Of a stretch of 64,000 nt of DNA, positions 53,908-62,399 are shown piece after piece; the stretch's first letter is position 1; each line of letters begins with the position of its first letter. Under the pieces are notes generated by a model. It was not told where the DNA came from. It made no database searches and worked only from the letters and a program-made list of their open reading frames with translations. The position numbers and the translations under genes are program-made. The stretch is from UBA183 sp050011055 (GTDB taxonomy: Archaea; Thermoproteota; Nitrososphaeria; Nitrososphaerales; Gagatemarchaeaceae), in the NCBI GenBank assembly GCA_050011055.1, contig JBEKJV010000014.1, positions 1 through 64,000 on the forward strand, written 5' to 3'.

Positions 53908-54846
53908 TCAAGTCTCAGAACTGGCTGCTAGTCGTTCTTCACGAAGAGTCTTCAGCCAAGGCATTGTTACTACGACTAAGCGGCCATCCTGGTTAATCTT
54001 GACGAGATCAATTGAAGCGCTGATTTCCTCTTCTTCTCCTTCATTCCAATGTGGTATCCATGATTCTTCATCTTCGACGAACTTGATTGCATCTGGGGAG
54101 AAACCGCCACTCGAAAAGACGTAGACCTGTGACCGACTCGGTCTCAAGTAGGAGAGAACATCAGACAGCTTTTCACGAATTGATGTGATGTCCGCCACTG
54201 ACATAGGGTCCGTCTCGTCACGCCGTAGCGCTATCCAAACACCATCGAACTTGCTATGGCCAAAACCCCCTTCCGCGAACTTTCGCCATCCGCTCTCCCA
54301 TGGAACGCCAACGAAAATGTCGGCTTTGATAGACGTCTTCTTGCCAGCTACTTCCATGTCGAACTGAGCTAATTGAGGCGAATCTTGTAGAGCGAAGTCA
54401 AGATCGAAATCGGCCTTTCGAAGTGACATCAGAATCTGTTCGTTCATCGGCTTGCTGAAATCCACGGACTCTGTTTCCAGTACAGTCTCCACGTGCATTT
54501 CTCCGGCTTCCGCCATGTGGAAGGCCATATGCTCTAGATGCTCTCGGGCCTTTCTGATTCTGAAGACAACGTAGACGAATGCTGCAACGAGCGCGATGCC
54601 TGAGATTGTCACTTCCCACTGGATGTCCGGGCCTAGTTTAGGAGCCACATACACCTCCTCCAAATAGAGGTATCCAAATGCCAGGGCAATTGCTCCATAA
54701 GTCACGGTTCGAAGAATCTTGAGCGTGTCTCGTAGGCTTGGATAGAACACATCATAGTCGCCTGCTATTGTTTCTACGAATTCGAGGAAATTCGCGATTA
54801 TTCCTCCTAGCAGCGACTTGTCTGCGTCGTTAGTCTGCCGGGCCAA
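53908..54846 (-). CDS. Two-helix membrane protein with a large soluble domain
   Basis: 312 residues from TTG 54846; TATA-like TTGATATACTAG (54870-54881) sits about 27 bases upstream. Membrane segments at about 47-65 and 80-97, then a soluble region rich in Trp, Asp and beta strands (SIKADIFVGVPWESGWRKF, FDGVWIALRRDETDP, VYVFSSGGFSPDAIKFV). The last part resembles a restriction- or sensor-type alpha/beta domain, but I cannot name it. Confidence 0.65.
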   Translation of the reverse strand: MARQTNDADKSLLGGIIANFLEFVETIAGDYDVFYPSLRDTLKILRTVTYGAIALAFGYLYLEEVYVAPKLGPDIQWEVTISGIALVAAFVYVVFRIRKAREHLEHMAFHMAEAGEMHVETVLETESVDFSKPMNEQILMSLRKADFDLDFALQDSPQLAQFDMEVAGKKTSIKADIFVGVPWESGWRKFAEGGFGHSKFDGVWIALRRDETDPMSVADITSIREKLSDVLSYLRPSRSQVYVFSSGGFSPDAIKFVEDEESWIPHWNEGEEEEISASIDLVKINQDGRLVVVTMPWLKTLREERLAASSET

Positions 54847-54920
54847 CTGGACACAGAAGAATGCGACCTAGTATATCAAGCGGTCAACAACAAAGTTACA
54901 GGCGTGTCTCGAAGGTAGAC

Positions 54921-55319
54921 TCACATTCTCAAATGGTCGCACAGCTTGTTAACCCATCCGTCGTACTCGTTCACGCCCTTCTCGGTGATTCGGTACCGCT
55001 GGTAACCTGTCGCGGCATCCGAGATCCTCTCGACCCATCCCTCGGCGATGCACACTTCCAGCTCGCTCACAAATCGATCAGTTCTCAGCGGCGCTCCAAG
55101 TCCAGTCACAGGCTGAGTTGCCAGAGTGCCTCGTGTCTCAGTGTTCCAATTCTCTTCGTGTGAAAAGAGGTTGATTCTGATGAAATTGGCCGTCGGCCAC
55201 GAGTGCCCCCTTTCTACCCTAGGCTTGTATATGTACAGGAACTTTAGTATTCGGAATCGAGCCGAATAGCCCGGCCTATAGGTTTGGTGGTGGTCACTCC
55301 TCCCCCTGAACCGCGGCAT
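54921..55319 (-). CDS. Winged-helix DNA-binding protein
   Basis: 132 residues. YSARFRILKFLYIYKPRVER opens a helix-turn-helix fold; the C-terminal part (RFVSELEVCIAEGWVERISD, then YQRYRITEKGVNEYDGWVNK) has the recognition helix and wing of a MarR/PadR-like protein. Divergent from the PIN/Cas4/HerA operon across 138 bases, so it is the natural candidate for that operon's regulator. ATG 55319. Confidence 0.65.
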   Translation of the reverse strand: MPRFRGRSDHHQTYRPGYSARFRILKFLYIYKPRVERGHSWPTANFIRINLFSHEENWNTETRGTLATQPVTGLGAPLRTDRFVSELEVCIAEGWVERISDAATGYQRYRITEKGVNEYDGWVNKLCDHLRM

Positions 55320-55423
55320 CGTACAACGGGTCAGACCCGGGTCCGTAATAACGGGTTCCCCTGTAACAAAGTTACTGACGGGGCATCTCAGTTGTCAGGT
55401 CTGCTCTGACCACTATTCCATCC

Positions 55424-55436
55424 TGGAATATAATCG
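55424..55436 (+). promoter_or_regulatory. Promoter of the PIN/Cas4/HerA operon
   Basis: TGGAATATAATCGG has its centre about 27 bases before ATG 55458, giving a leaderless start for the first gene. No other TATA-like box is seen before 58879, where the operon's third gene ends. Confidence 0.6.
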
Positions 55437-55457
55437 GAGCCGCTTCCTCGGTAGATC

Positions 55458-55880
55458 ATGGCTTCGGTCGCGGAGAAGGTGATGCTCGACTCGTGCTTCC
55501 TAATCCGCTGCTTGGCCACCGAGCCTCCTTCAACGGAGCAAGCACTTCTCCAAAGATTGGTGAGGGCTGGCTCTAGGCTATGCGTCACCAAAACCATTCT
55601 CAAAGAGGTTGACCGGTGGGTGGCCAATCATGTACGGGACGGCGACATGGCATTGAAGTGGAAGAGCCTGTCCCAACAGTTGTCAGTTCTGAGTACCAAG
55701 CAAGGTGATGTGATTTGGGAGGCAGGGCATATCCTCACGCACTATCCTGACAATCTCCATATCGCTGCTGCAAAGCTTGAGAATTCACTGCTAGTTTCGT
55801 ACGACCACGCCATGATCAGAACGGCAAGAGATGAAGGTGTCGCGGCCTACTACCCAATGGAGCTCTTGACGGCATGCTGA
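55458..55880 (+). CDS. PIN-domain ribonuclease
   Basis: 140 residues with the four acidic residues of a PIN fold: D11 (VMLDSCFLIRCL), E50 (TILKEVDRWV), D98 (YPDNLHIAAAKLEN) and D116 (LVSYDHAMI). The order, spacing and C-terminal strand are typical of VapC-type and related Mg2+-dependent RNases. No VapB-like antitoxin precedes it; instead it starts an operon with a Cas4-like nuclease (7-base overlap) and a HerA-type ATPase. Cleaves RNA in known families; target unknown. Confidence 0.82.
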   Translation: MASVAEKVMLDSCFLIRCLATEPPSTEQALLQRLVRAGSRLCVTKTILKEVDRWVANHVRDGDMALKWKSLSQQLSVLSTKQGDVIWEAGHILTHYPDNLHIAAAKLENSLLVSYDHAMIRTARDEGVAAYYPMELLTAC

Positions 55881-56689
55881 CAACATCGCCGTCTTCGTCT
55901 CCCAAACACATGACTTGGGTGTGGCCAACCGACATTTCTGAGTATTCGGTTTGCCCTTGGAAGGTCTACTACAAGCGTGTGCTCAACATCCACAGTGAAG
56001 CTACCAGCCCTATGGCAGTCGGGTGGATGGAACACGAAGCGTGGCGCAGATTCTACTCATACATTAGTCAGACGGACGTGAATCAACTGGCAGTCCACGC
56101 TTTGGTTTCGCGGTGTGCCTCTGAAGCACTTGACTGGGCCTTGATTGGTTTTGATCACTATCCTGATTCGCTTCGGTCCCATTTGTCGGAACTGAAGTCG
56201 ATTCTGTCATCAGAAGCCACACGCATCTTTGACGTATTGGATGGCAAGGTGCCTCTTGAATCTGTTCTTCCGTTCTCCACCGAGACCTGGTTAGCTAGTC
56301 CTGAGCTTGGAATCAGGGGAAGGGTCGATCTCGTGTACAAGTCAGCAAATGGGTTCGAGCCTTGGGATATCAAAACAGGGAGACCTCCTTCAGAACTAGT
56401 AGACTCGTACAAGTTGCAAGTCACCGCCTACGCACTTCTGCTGGAATCGAATTATGACTGCAACGTCGTGACAGGAGGTCTCAGATTTACGGGACTTCGT
56501 ACTGAACAAGCATTCTCGGTAACTCGCGAACTCAGGGAGGAAGTAATGAGGATAACAGACCTGGTTAGAAACATGCTGATCTCAAAAGAGCACCCTACAG
56601 CCGAGAGACTGACAGGGTCTAATTGTCAGCACTGTGGCTACCTCCAAGTCTGTCGAGAGTTAGCTGAAGAGGAAAGAGGTGCGGGCTAG
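55874..56689 (+). CDS. Cas4-like [4Fe-4S] PD-(D/E)XK exonuclease
   Basis: 271 residues. The complete Cas4/RecB-like signature is visible: C27 (ISEYSVCPWKVYYKR), H54 (GWMEHEAW), D152 (GIRGRVDLVY), D165-I-K167 (EPWDIKTGRPP), QVTAY at 182-186, and the Cys trio C251, C254, C260 (CQHCGYLQVC). It should therefore carry an iron-sulphur cluster and cut DNA. No cas1, cas2 or CRISPR array is in the window, so it is a stand-alone member, as found in viruses, plasmids and defence sets. ATG 55874 overlaps the PIN gene by seven bases; four bases separate it from the ATPase. Confidence 0.88.
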   Translation: MLTTSPSSSPKHMTWVWPTDISEYSVCPWKVYYKRVLNIHSEATSPMAVGWMEHEAWRRFYSYISQTDVNQLAVHALVSRCASEALDWALIGFDHYPDSLRSHLSELKSILSSEATRIFDVLDGKVPLESVLPFSTETWLASPELGIRGRVDLVYKSANGFEPWDIKTGRPPSELVDSYKLQVTAYALLLESNYDCNVVTGGLRFTGLRTEQAFSVTRELREEVMRITDLVRNMLISKEHPTAERLTGSNCQHCGYLQVCRELAEEERGAG

Positions 56690-56692
56690 CAG

Positions 56693-58879
56693 TTGACGCT
56701 CGTCGAGGGACGCGAAAGCGACGCAGGAGTTCGTGCGATAGTAGATTACCTCTCCCGTCTATACGAAGAGAGTGTCAGGTTGTCAAAGCCCTTGAATCAG
56801 AGAGGCTTTCAGGAACTGTGCGCTAGAGTCAGGAAGGAGCAAAGACGAGAGAACGCTCTCGAGGACTTCGAGGTCGGTAGAGGCGTGGTCGACTTCGTCA
56901 AGCTGCTCTGCGATTCGTTCAAGGAGAAGCGAGAGCCCAAGCAATTCATCGAAGGCTTCCTGCGCGGAACGCCAGTCTTCGGGGACCAAATCGATGGCGA
57001 AACGGTCGACCTCATGTCCAGTACTGACGTTACGTTCTGTCTGTGGTGGTTCATGAGTGACGGTACGGAAAGGACCACCACCCTTCGCGACACCTACTCC
57101 ATTGGCGCCAGGATTGAGAAGTCGAGGGGGAAGGCGTTAGACAGAGTCATTCTGTATCACGCGAACCCCCCGAGGATCGAAGTCATCCCAAGAGCGCTGG
57201 TAGAGCATGCAGCTATGTCCAGGGCTGAGGAGGTTCCGCTTGCTACCCATGTTGAGGGAAATGACGCCAAACAGGCTGCAGTGATCATACTCGACCTTGA
57301 AGGGCAGTTCAGGTCTTACGTCGAAGGTCTAGTCACGGTCACGAATGGGCTTCACAGAAAGCTGGGCCTGGAGAGAGTCAACGAGACGGCGTTCCTGAGT
57401 ATCCCAAAGAACGTGTGCCTATCATATGACGAGCTCACGCCTGATGATCTGACTTACTTCACCCCAGACTTGACCGCCAAATCGCAGGACTCCTTCGCGA
57501 CGGCCATTGCACACGCTGAGGAAAAGGGGCCTAGTGGCTTCGAGGAACTGATGCGTCTCGTAGACGAGGAAATCGAGTATGGTGTGAGGAATGCACAGAT
57601 AAAACAGGCCCTTACCCGCACGAGCACTTCTCTGAGAAGAGTCTTCAAGGACCTCTTCGACAGAGACTTCATCAGGCCCCTGACCACCGAAGAGTTGCTC
57701 ATCCCGGGCAAGACGACTGTCGTTGATGTATCAGAGCTGGCAGAGAATGACCAGCGCTACGTCGCAATCTACCTACTGACGATTCTCCACAACAAGAAGA
57801 TGCTCGAGAATGACGAGGCCAGGGTCGTGCTAATCCTAGATGAAGCCCACAAGATGTTCCCGCGCAAGTATCCTACTCAATACAAGGACTTCTACAGAAG
57901 GATCTTCGACTTCGTGAACGAAATCGTCCACAAAGGTAGAAAGCGGCACTACAGTGTCGTCATAGCGACTCAGCAGCCCAAGGACGTGGCTGAGATGATT
58001 CTCAATCTGCCAGACACCAAGGTGATCTTCGAGGTTGATGGCGAGCGCAGGTGGATGTCGGAGATGCTGAACGGAAAGGAACCGCCTACAGGAGTGGGCA
58101 ACGCATACGTTGTCCTGAAGGGACCTTCCGTCGAACCTCTGCCAATCAAGGTCCCGAATGTAATGGGTCTGGTGAGGGGTGACGTCTCTGTGTTGCCGAC
58201 CCAGAGTGGTTCCGTACCATGTGGCGAGAATCAGTTTGTTGGCTACATACTGCAGAGGGAGAAGACTCCCCTGAGCTACAAAGTAGGTGAGAACCAAGTA
58301 TACGCAAACATTCCACAGAAGCATGCTCCCTTGGTTATGCCAGGCCTGATTCTCGTAGCAAAGGGCCCGATTAGTGACTCTGGGCATTCGACAACCCTCT
58401 TCTGCGAACTGGAGAGGCTCAAGGCTTTCGAGATTCGCCAATTCGTTCCTTCAAAGATGGACGACGGCCTGAAGGACTTGGTCAACCAGGGATTCGAGAC
58501 GACAGTAGTGCTGACAGTCAAACGAGAAATCTCCAGTGACGGATACGACGGCCCGCTCAGGAATCAGAACTATTCCAATTTGAAGCTCTACGCGCCCACC
58601 GAGGAGGAAGTGAGAAAATGCTTCAACCTCCCGGACCTAGGCTTCCCTCTCGGCGACTTCACGGTGTCTGCTGTCACTCAGCAGAAACTGACATACTTCC
58701 TGCCGTACAATCCCCATGACTTCACTCCACACAATTCTGACTGGCAGATTGACCACAGCATGCTGGTAGTGGGAAGTCAAGGCAGAGGCAAAACCAACTT
58801 CCTCGTCTTTCTTTCGGCGCTACTGGTGGCAGCTGCCCCCGAAGAGATTGGTCAGCGCATTATTCGGATGGCCAGCTAG
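56693..58879 (+). CDS. HerA-type ATPase with apparently permuted motif order
   Basis: 728 residues from TTG 56693. Residues 195-490 look like a HerA core lacking its P-loop: ILDLEGQFRSY (200, equivalent to the DPHGEY motif), TTVVDVSELAENDQRYVAIY, Walker B VVLILDEAHKMFP (378-390), sensor VVIATQQPKDVAEMILNLPD and GNAYVVLKGPSVEPLPIKV. Residues 510-690 look like an N-terminal HAS-type barrel (GYILQREKTPLSYKV, MPGLILVAKGP), and only then comes Walker A, GSQGRGKT at 694-701, 27 residues before the stop. Normal order is barrel, Walker A, Walker B. The first ~190 residues are an additional helical region. Probably a hexameric DNA translocase working with the Cas4-like nuclease. Confidence 0.82.
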   Translation: MTLVEGRESDAGVRAIVDYLSRLYEESVRLSKPLNQRGFQELCARVRKEQRRENALEDFEVGRGVVDFVKLLCDSFKEKREPKQFIEGFLRGTPVFGDQIDGETVDLMSSTDVTFCLWWFMSDGTERTTTLRDTYSIGARIEKSRGKALDRVILYHANPPRIEVIPRALVEHAAMSRAEEVPLATHVEGNDAKQAAVIILDLEGQFRSYVEGLVTVTNGLHRKLGLERVNETAFLSIPKNVCLSYDELTPDDLTYFTPDLTAKSQDSFATAIAHAEEKGPSGFEELMRLVDEEIEYGVRNAQIKQALTRTSTSLRRVFKDLFDRDFIRPLTTEELLIPGKTTVVDVSELAENDQRYVAIYLLTILHNKKMLENDEARVVLILDEAHKMFPRKYPTQYKDFYRRIFDFVNEIVHKGRKRHYSVVIATQQPKDVAEMILNLPDTKVIFEVDGERRWMSEMLNGKEPPTGVGNAYVVLKGPSVEPLPIKVPNVMGLVRGDVSVLPTQSGSVPCGENQFVGYILQREKTPLSYKVGENQVYANIPQKHAPLVMPGLILVAKGPISDSGHSTTLFCELERLKAFEIRQFVPSKMDDGLKDLVNQGFETTVVLTVKREISSDGYDGPLRNQNYSNLKLYAPTEEEVRKCFNLPDLGFPLGDFTVSAVTQQKLTYFLPYNPHDFTPHNSDWQIDHSMLVVGSQGRGKTNFLVFLSALLVAAAPEEIGQRIIRMAS

Positions 58880-58907
58880 AGGTAAGTGAAGACAAACGGC
58901 GTCCGCC

Positions 58908-59636
58908 TTGCACGAGAGTCGCTACAGCAGAATCTCGAAGAAACTGAAGGCTGAAGCCCTTCAGTCTTGGAATGACAACAGCTCTCTCATAATCGCTTAC
59001 CTCGCTCTTGTCGGGGCGATCATGTGGACCTACGTGGGAGAACAACTTCTGCCAGGCTTAGTTCAGTTTGGAGAACTCGATAGGACCAACTTTTGGGGTA
59101 TCTTTACTTCAATCTTCATACACGGGTCCCCGTCGCATCTTGAAGGAAATGCCGAAACTCTTGTGTGGATGCTAATCATCTTTGTCATGCTTACGGAAGT
59201 GAACCCCGACCTTTTCCTGAAAGGTTCGCGGAGCTTCCTGTTCTGGGCTCCTATGATTTCGGCAATCGTAGCGAATCTAGTCTTCTATCTACTCGCTCCT
59301 CGGGCCACCTCATTCGGTGCCTCGGGTGTAGTCTACGCCGCTCTCGGTGTCGCGATAGCCTTGGCCCTTGCCGGGCTTGTCCCTGAATTGAGCGCGGTTG
59401 TCAAGTGCCAATCGCTAACATCGGGCCAGAAGACGCAGCTCGAATTCAATCTGCTGCTCTCAGTTCCTTTTATCGCTCTAGTCTGGATTTCACCGTCTGG
59501 GTTTCTGGGTGTAGACATGGGGGTCAATGCCTTTGTCCACGACTTGGGCTTCATGGGTGGTCTCTTCTCTGGATATGTGTACTTCACAATCCAGAGACAC
59601 AGGTCTCAGGGCGCCTTGGAACGACTGCGTGTGTAA
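58908..59636 (+). CDS. Rhomboid-family intramembrane serine protease
   Basis: 242 residues, about six membrane helices. Rhomboid motifs: FIHGSPSHLEGNAETL (H72, H77, N81), the nucleophile S139 in SFGASGVVYAALG, and H211 in NAFVHDLGFMGGLFSG. The catalytic Ser-His dyad is intact. TTG 58908 begins 28 bases after the ATPase stop, so it may be the fourth gene of that operon. Cleaves membrane-spanning substrates; here perhaps an effector or a release factor, which is inference. Confidence 0.85.
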   Translation: MHESRYSRISKKLKAEALQSWNDNSSLIIAYLALVGAIMWTYVGEQLLPGLVQFGELDRTNFWGIFTSIFIHGSPSHLEGNAETLVWMLIIFVMLTEVNPDLFLKGSRSFLFWAPMISAIVANLVFYLLAPRATSFGASGVVYAALGVAIALALAGLVPELSAVVKCQSLTSGQKTQLEFNLLLSVPFIALVWISPSGFLGVDMGVNAFVHDLGFMGGLFSGYVYFTIQRHRSQGALERLRV

Positions 59637-59642
59637 AGTTGA

Positions 59643-60257
59643 TCATGAGTCCACGAGACCGGCGAGCCCAGATGTTATGCGTGATTCTGAATCTCCTGTC
59701 CGGTCTTTGTCTTCGACCGCAGATTCTACTCGTTCCTTGCAGAGTCTGATGAGATCTTCCATCTTCTCGCAGACGAGTCGAAGGTCCTCAGGCAAGTCAG
59801 CATCCCGAACGATACCGGTCTCATAACCCACCAACCTGAGATCGGGAGATGGAGATCCACCAATCCTGATGTTCTCAGGAAGATAGGACCCGTGAAGGCC
59901 GTAGTTTCTTAGCCTGCAGATTCTATCGAGCCAATTATCATCGTCCGTCGCTTGCGCGAGAGGTTCGAATATCTCACGCTTCCAAGGAGCGAGTCCTTTG
60001 GCCCGGATGGCATCTTTCAGTTCCTTGTGCAGGGCGTCTCTTGCTGAAATGAGTTCACCTAGTATCGCATCGATTAGGGAGACCAATACCAACCGATTCG
60101 GAAATTCAATGGGGACTCTTATCCTCCAAAGCACTGTGAGTTGATTGACGAAGAACCTAGCGCTCCACAGCTTAACTTCAGGTACTCTATCGATTGAGAC
60201 TATAGCCAGCAGGAAGTCGGATGGGAAGCTCACTGCCGTGTTGTTTTGAGCGCTCAC
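59643..60257 (-). CDS. HEPN-like protein
   Basis: 204 residues, all helical by composition. CRLRNYGLHGSYLPE contains R117-N-x3-H122, the Rx4-6H motif with an Asn after the Arg that marks HEPN ribonucleases. A long helix (LVSLIDAILGELISARDAL) precedes it as expected. HEPN proteins are RNases in toxin-antitoxin, abortive-infection and CRISPR systems. No MNT-type antitoxin is adjacent. GTG 60257 is the start, with TATA-like GCTTAAATTGG (60301-60311). Tail to tail with the rhomboid gene. Confidence 0.68.
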   Translation of the reverse strand: MSAQNNTAVSFPSDFLLAIVSIDRVPEVKLWSARFFVNQLTVLWRIRVPIEFPNRLVLVSLIDAILGELISARDALHKELKDAIRAKGLAPWKREIFEPLAQATDDDNWLDRICRLRNYGLHGSYLPENIRIGGSPSPDLRLVGYETGIVRDADLPEDLRLVCEKMEDLIRLCKERVESAVEDKDRTGDSESRITSGLAGLVDS

Positions 60258-60453
60258 CTGCAGTCACGCATGGTCTCAGCCGAGGGCAATACTCATCTTC
60301 CAATTTAAGCTACAACCTGCATGGCGTAACCTCCTTGAATCTGAAACTCTTGAAGGCTGTTCAATCCTCGGTCAGTCATGGGATATAGCGTGCGCGGCGG
60401 TCCTGCAGAATTGAGAGCTTGGTTCAGGCCTGCAAGATTCGGGTCGTTGGACG

Positions 60454-61170
60454 CTAGCTCGGGCTAATTGGTTTAGCCCTATAGTCCAATACACCGCTCT
60501 GGTCGATGACGACAATGTTGTATTCTGTGCTAGGTGCCCAATGGTAAGTCAATGTGACTGTGGCAGTAGAACCTGGTGATACCAGATAGCCCATGAAGGT
60601 CGTGCCGTTTGTGTCTTCAGGCACTACCTGAACGGTCTTGCTCTGAGACCCAATGTAATCGAACACGTTCATGAAGGAACAAGTCTGTGACATGCAGGTA
60701 TCTTGGTAATACAACTCGGTATCACTGGCGTTAACGATTACAAGGGAACCGATGTATGCGTCCACCGTGCCGTTATTGCCGACTACAATGCTGATTGTTC
60801 CTTGGCCAAAACTCCAGCTCTGGATGAACAAACTGGGAGGGATTGGAGCAGAACTGCCAAGGCATGCGGAATAGGAAGCCGGCCCTGGGACTTGCCCTTG
60901 AGCGTAAATCTTGTCGAGGCATTGTTGAAGAGGACTCAGAGGGTTGTTTTGCACCTGAACTGGATGAAAAATCGAGTTCTCGAGTTGCACATATGTCAGA
61001 CCAATGAATACGAACCCGAGCAGGTTAGTCGTAATTCCGACATATAGAAAGTTCTTTGCCTTCCTTGGGTCCCTTTCCTTGGTGAGAAAGTAGCTGATTA
61101 CTCCCCCTAGAATCCCTAGGAGGGCTGCGAAAAGATACCACCAGTTTGTGACTTCTCGCTCCTCTGCCAA
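60454..61170 (-). CDS. Membrane-anchored protein with extracellular domain
   Basis: 238 residues. Two N-terminal membrane helices (residues 9-29 and 41-60), then an extracellular beta-rich domain with Cys pairs (QQCLDKIYAQG, YSACLGSSAP, DTCMSQTCSFM) and N-glycosylation-type NGT/NAS sites. TTG 61170, TATA-like element about 27 bases upstream. No family recognised. The 196-base gap before the HEPN gene (60258-60453) holds a weak, partial match to the R repeats near 60316-60365. Confidence 0.65.
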   Translation of the reverse strand: MAEEREVTNWWYLFAALLGILGGVISYFLTKERDPRKAKNFLYVGITTNLLGFVFIGLTYVQLENSIFHPVQVQNNPLSPLQQCLDKIYAQGQVPGPASYSACLGSSAPIPPSLFIQSWSFGQGTISIVVGNNGTVDAYIGSLVIVNASDTELYYQDTCMSQTCSFMNVFDYIGSQSKTVQVVPEDTNGTTFMGYLVSPGSTATVTLTYHWAPSTEYNIVVIDQSGVLDYRAKPISPS

Positions 61171-61319
61171 CGGTTAACCACAGGCTGCTTGCCGTATTAC
61201 ACGTTATGTGATCATCACGCGTTCTCTCTTCCCAGCGGATCCGGCCAGTAGTGCGGGCGCTTGATTGTCAAAGCCAGAATGTTTCTCACGTATATAGCCC
61301 CCGCCGAGAACCCAAAATC

Positions 61320-62399
61320 GTGTCTCTCGACCTCAACAAGCTGGGGGGTCACGAGTTCGAGGATCTAATTGAGCGACTTTTGATTAAGATGGGATTTGCG
61401 ACGGAAGGCAGAAAGCCATCTGCCGACGGCGGAATCGACATAGTTGCGGTTTCGTCTCAACCCCTTGTGAAGGGCCGTTACATCGTCCAGTGCAAGAGAT
61501 ACGGCAATTCCGTCTCTTCGCCAATCATTCGTGACCTTTACGGTGTTGTGAACGCTGAAAGGGCTAACAAAGGCATTCTGATCACGACCTCATCTTTCAC
61601 CTCGGACGCGATTGAGTTTGCTAGGGATAAGCCAATTGAACTCATTGATGGCAACGAGCTACTCAGTCTGTTAGAGAAACACGCGCTGCTCGGCACTGAA
61701 GTCCCTGGTCTCTCGGGCACTCAGATCGCAATAGGCCTTCTCCGAAACGAGATCTCTGGCCTGTCAAGCAAATTCCAAGGAGAACTGACCAATCTTGAGA
61801 CGCACCTAACCCTCAACAGGAGTGGCTTTGGAGACGATGCTCGATTGCAGGCGTACAAACGCTACTCAGAATGGACCATAACGGTGCAGGACAGGTTAGG
61901 AGACGAAGCCCGAGCAATCAAATTGGTAGTGCAACGGCTCAATCAATTCCGAGTGTCGGAATCACCCGACTTGCCCGAGGCCAAGCAGATTCGTGAGCAG
62001 CTAGAAGAACTGCTCCGGGACATGCTTTCAATCTACTCTGAGGTTCGGAAGGTCATCGCGCCTTCCTCGCTCCCTAAGCATCAGCAGATTTTGACCGAAA
62101 TGGTCCGCGGTCTTATCGTTGATTTCATAGACTTCGTCAGAAGGTCAGAGGAATCCCTCGAAAAAGGAACGGGGACGGTCGATTTCAAAGTCGAATTCCA
62201 TGGGACTGCCGAAATGGCTCAGGCAATCAAAGAAGGAGAGAAGGCGATACAAGATGTTAAGAGTAGAACTGCAAGAAATCATAAGATCTACCGCACGGGC
62301 GGGCTCTTCGCAAAGGATCGCCCCTACGTATGCACATGTGGCTTTAGGACCACCGACAGGAAAGAGCTGGGCGAGCACATCAAAGCATTTCGAAGATAA
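61320..62399 (+). CDS. Mrr-type restriction endonuclease with C-terminal zinc tail
   Basis: 359 residues from GTG 61320, which is exactly 27 bases after the TATA box CACGTATATAGCCC (61287-61300); the longer frame from 61251 is rejected for this reason. Residues 8-120 are the Mrr/RE-like nuclease: GGHEFEDLIERLLIKMGF, D40 in ADGGIDIVAV, Q57-C-K59 in YIVQCKRYGN. A long helical region follows (150-320), and the end CTCGFRTTDRKELGEHIKAF looks like half of a zinc finger. Cuts DNA, possibly modified DNA, in known relatives. Repeat R3 follows at 51 bases. Confidence 0.87.
   Translation: MSLDLNKLGGHEFEDLIERLLIKMGFATEGRKPSADGGIDIVAVSSQPLVKGRYIVQCKRYGNSVSSPIIRDLYGVVNAERANKGILITTSSFTSDAIEFARDKPIELIDGNELLSLLEKHALLGTEVPGLSGTQIAIGLLRNEISGLSSKFQGELTNLETHLTLNRSGFGDDARLQAYKRYSEWTITVQDRLGDEARAIKLVVQRLNQFRVSESPDLPEAKQIREQLEELLRDMLSIYSEVRKVIAPSSLPKHQQILTEMVRGLIVDFIDFVRRSEESLEKGTGTVDFKVEFHGTAEMAQAIKEGEKAIQDVKSRTARNHKIYRTGGLFAKDRPYVCTCGFRTTDRKELGEHIKAFRR

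Noticed and set aside
55874..56689. Cas4 as part of a CRISPR-Cas adaptation module
   Set aside because: No cas1, cas2 or repeat-spacer array in the window; the neighbours are PIN and HerA-type genes.
60316..60365. Fourth copy of the R repeat
   Set aside because: Only short blocks match (ATGGCGT, TGAAACTCT, TTGAAGGCT) with the wrong spacing; it may be a remnant but cannot be claimed.
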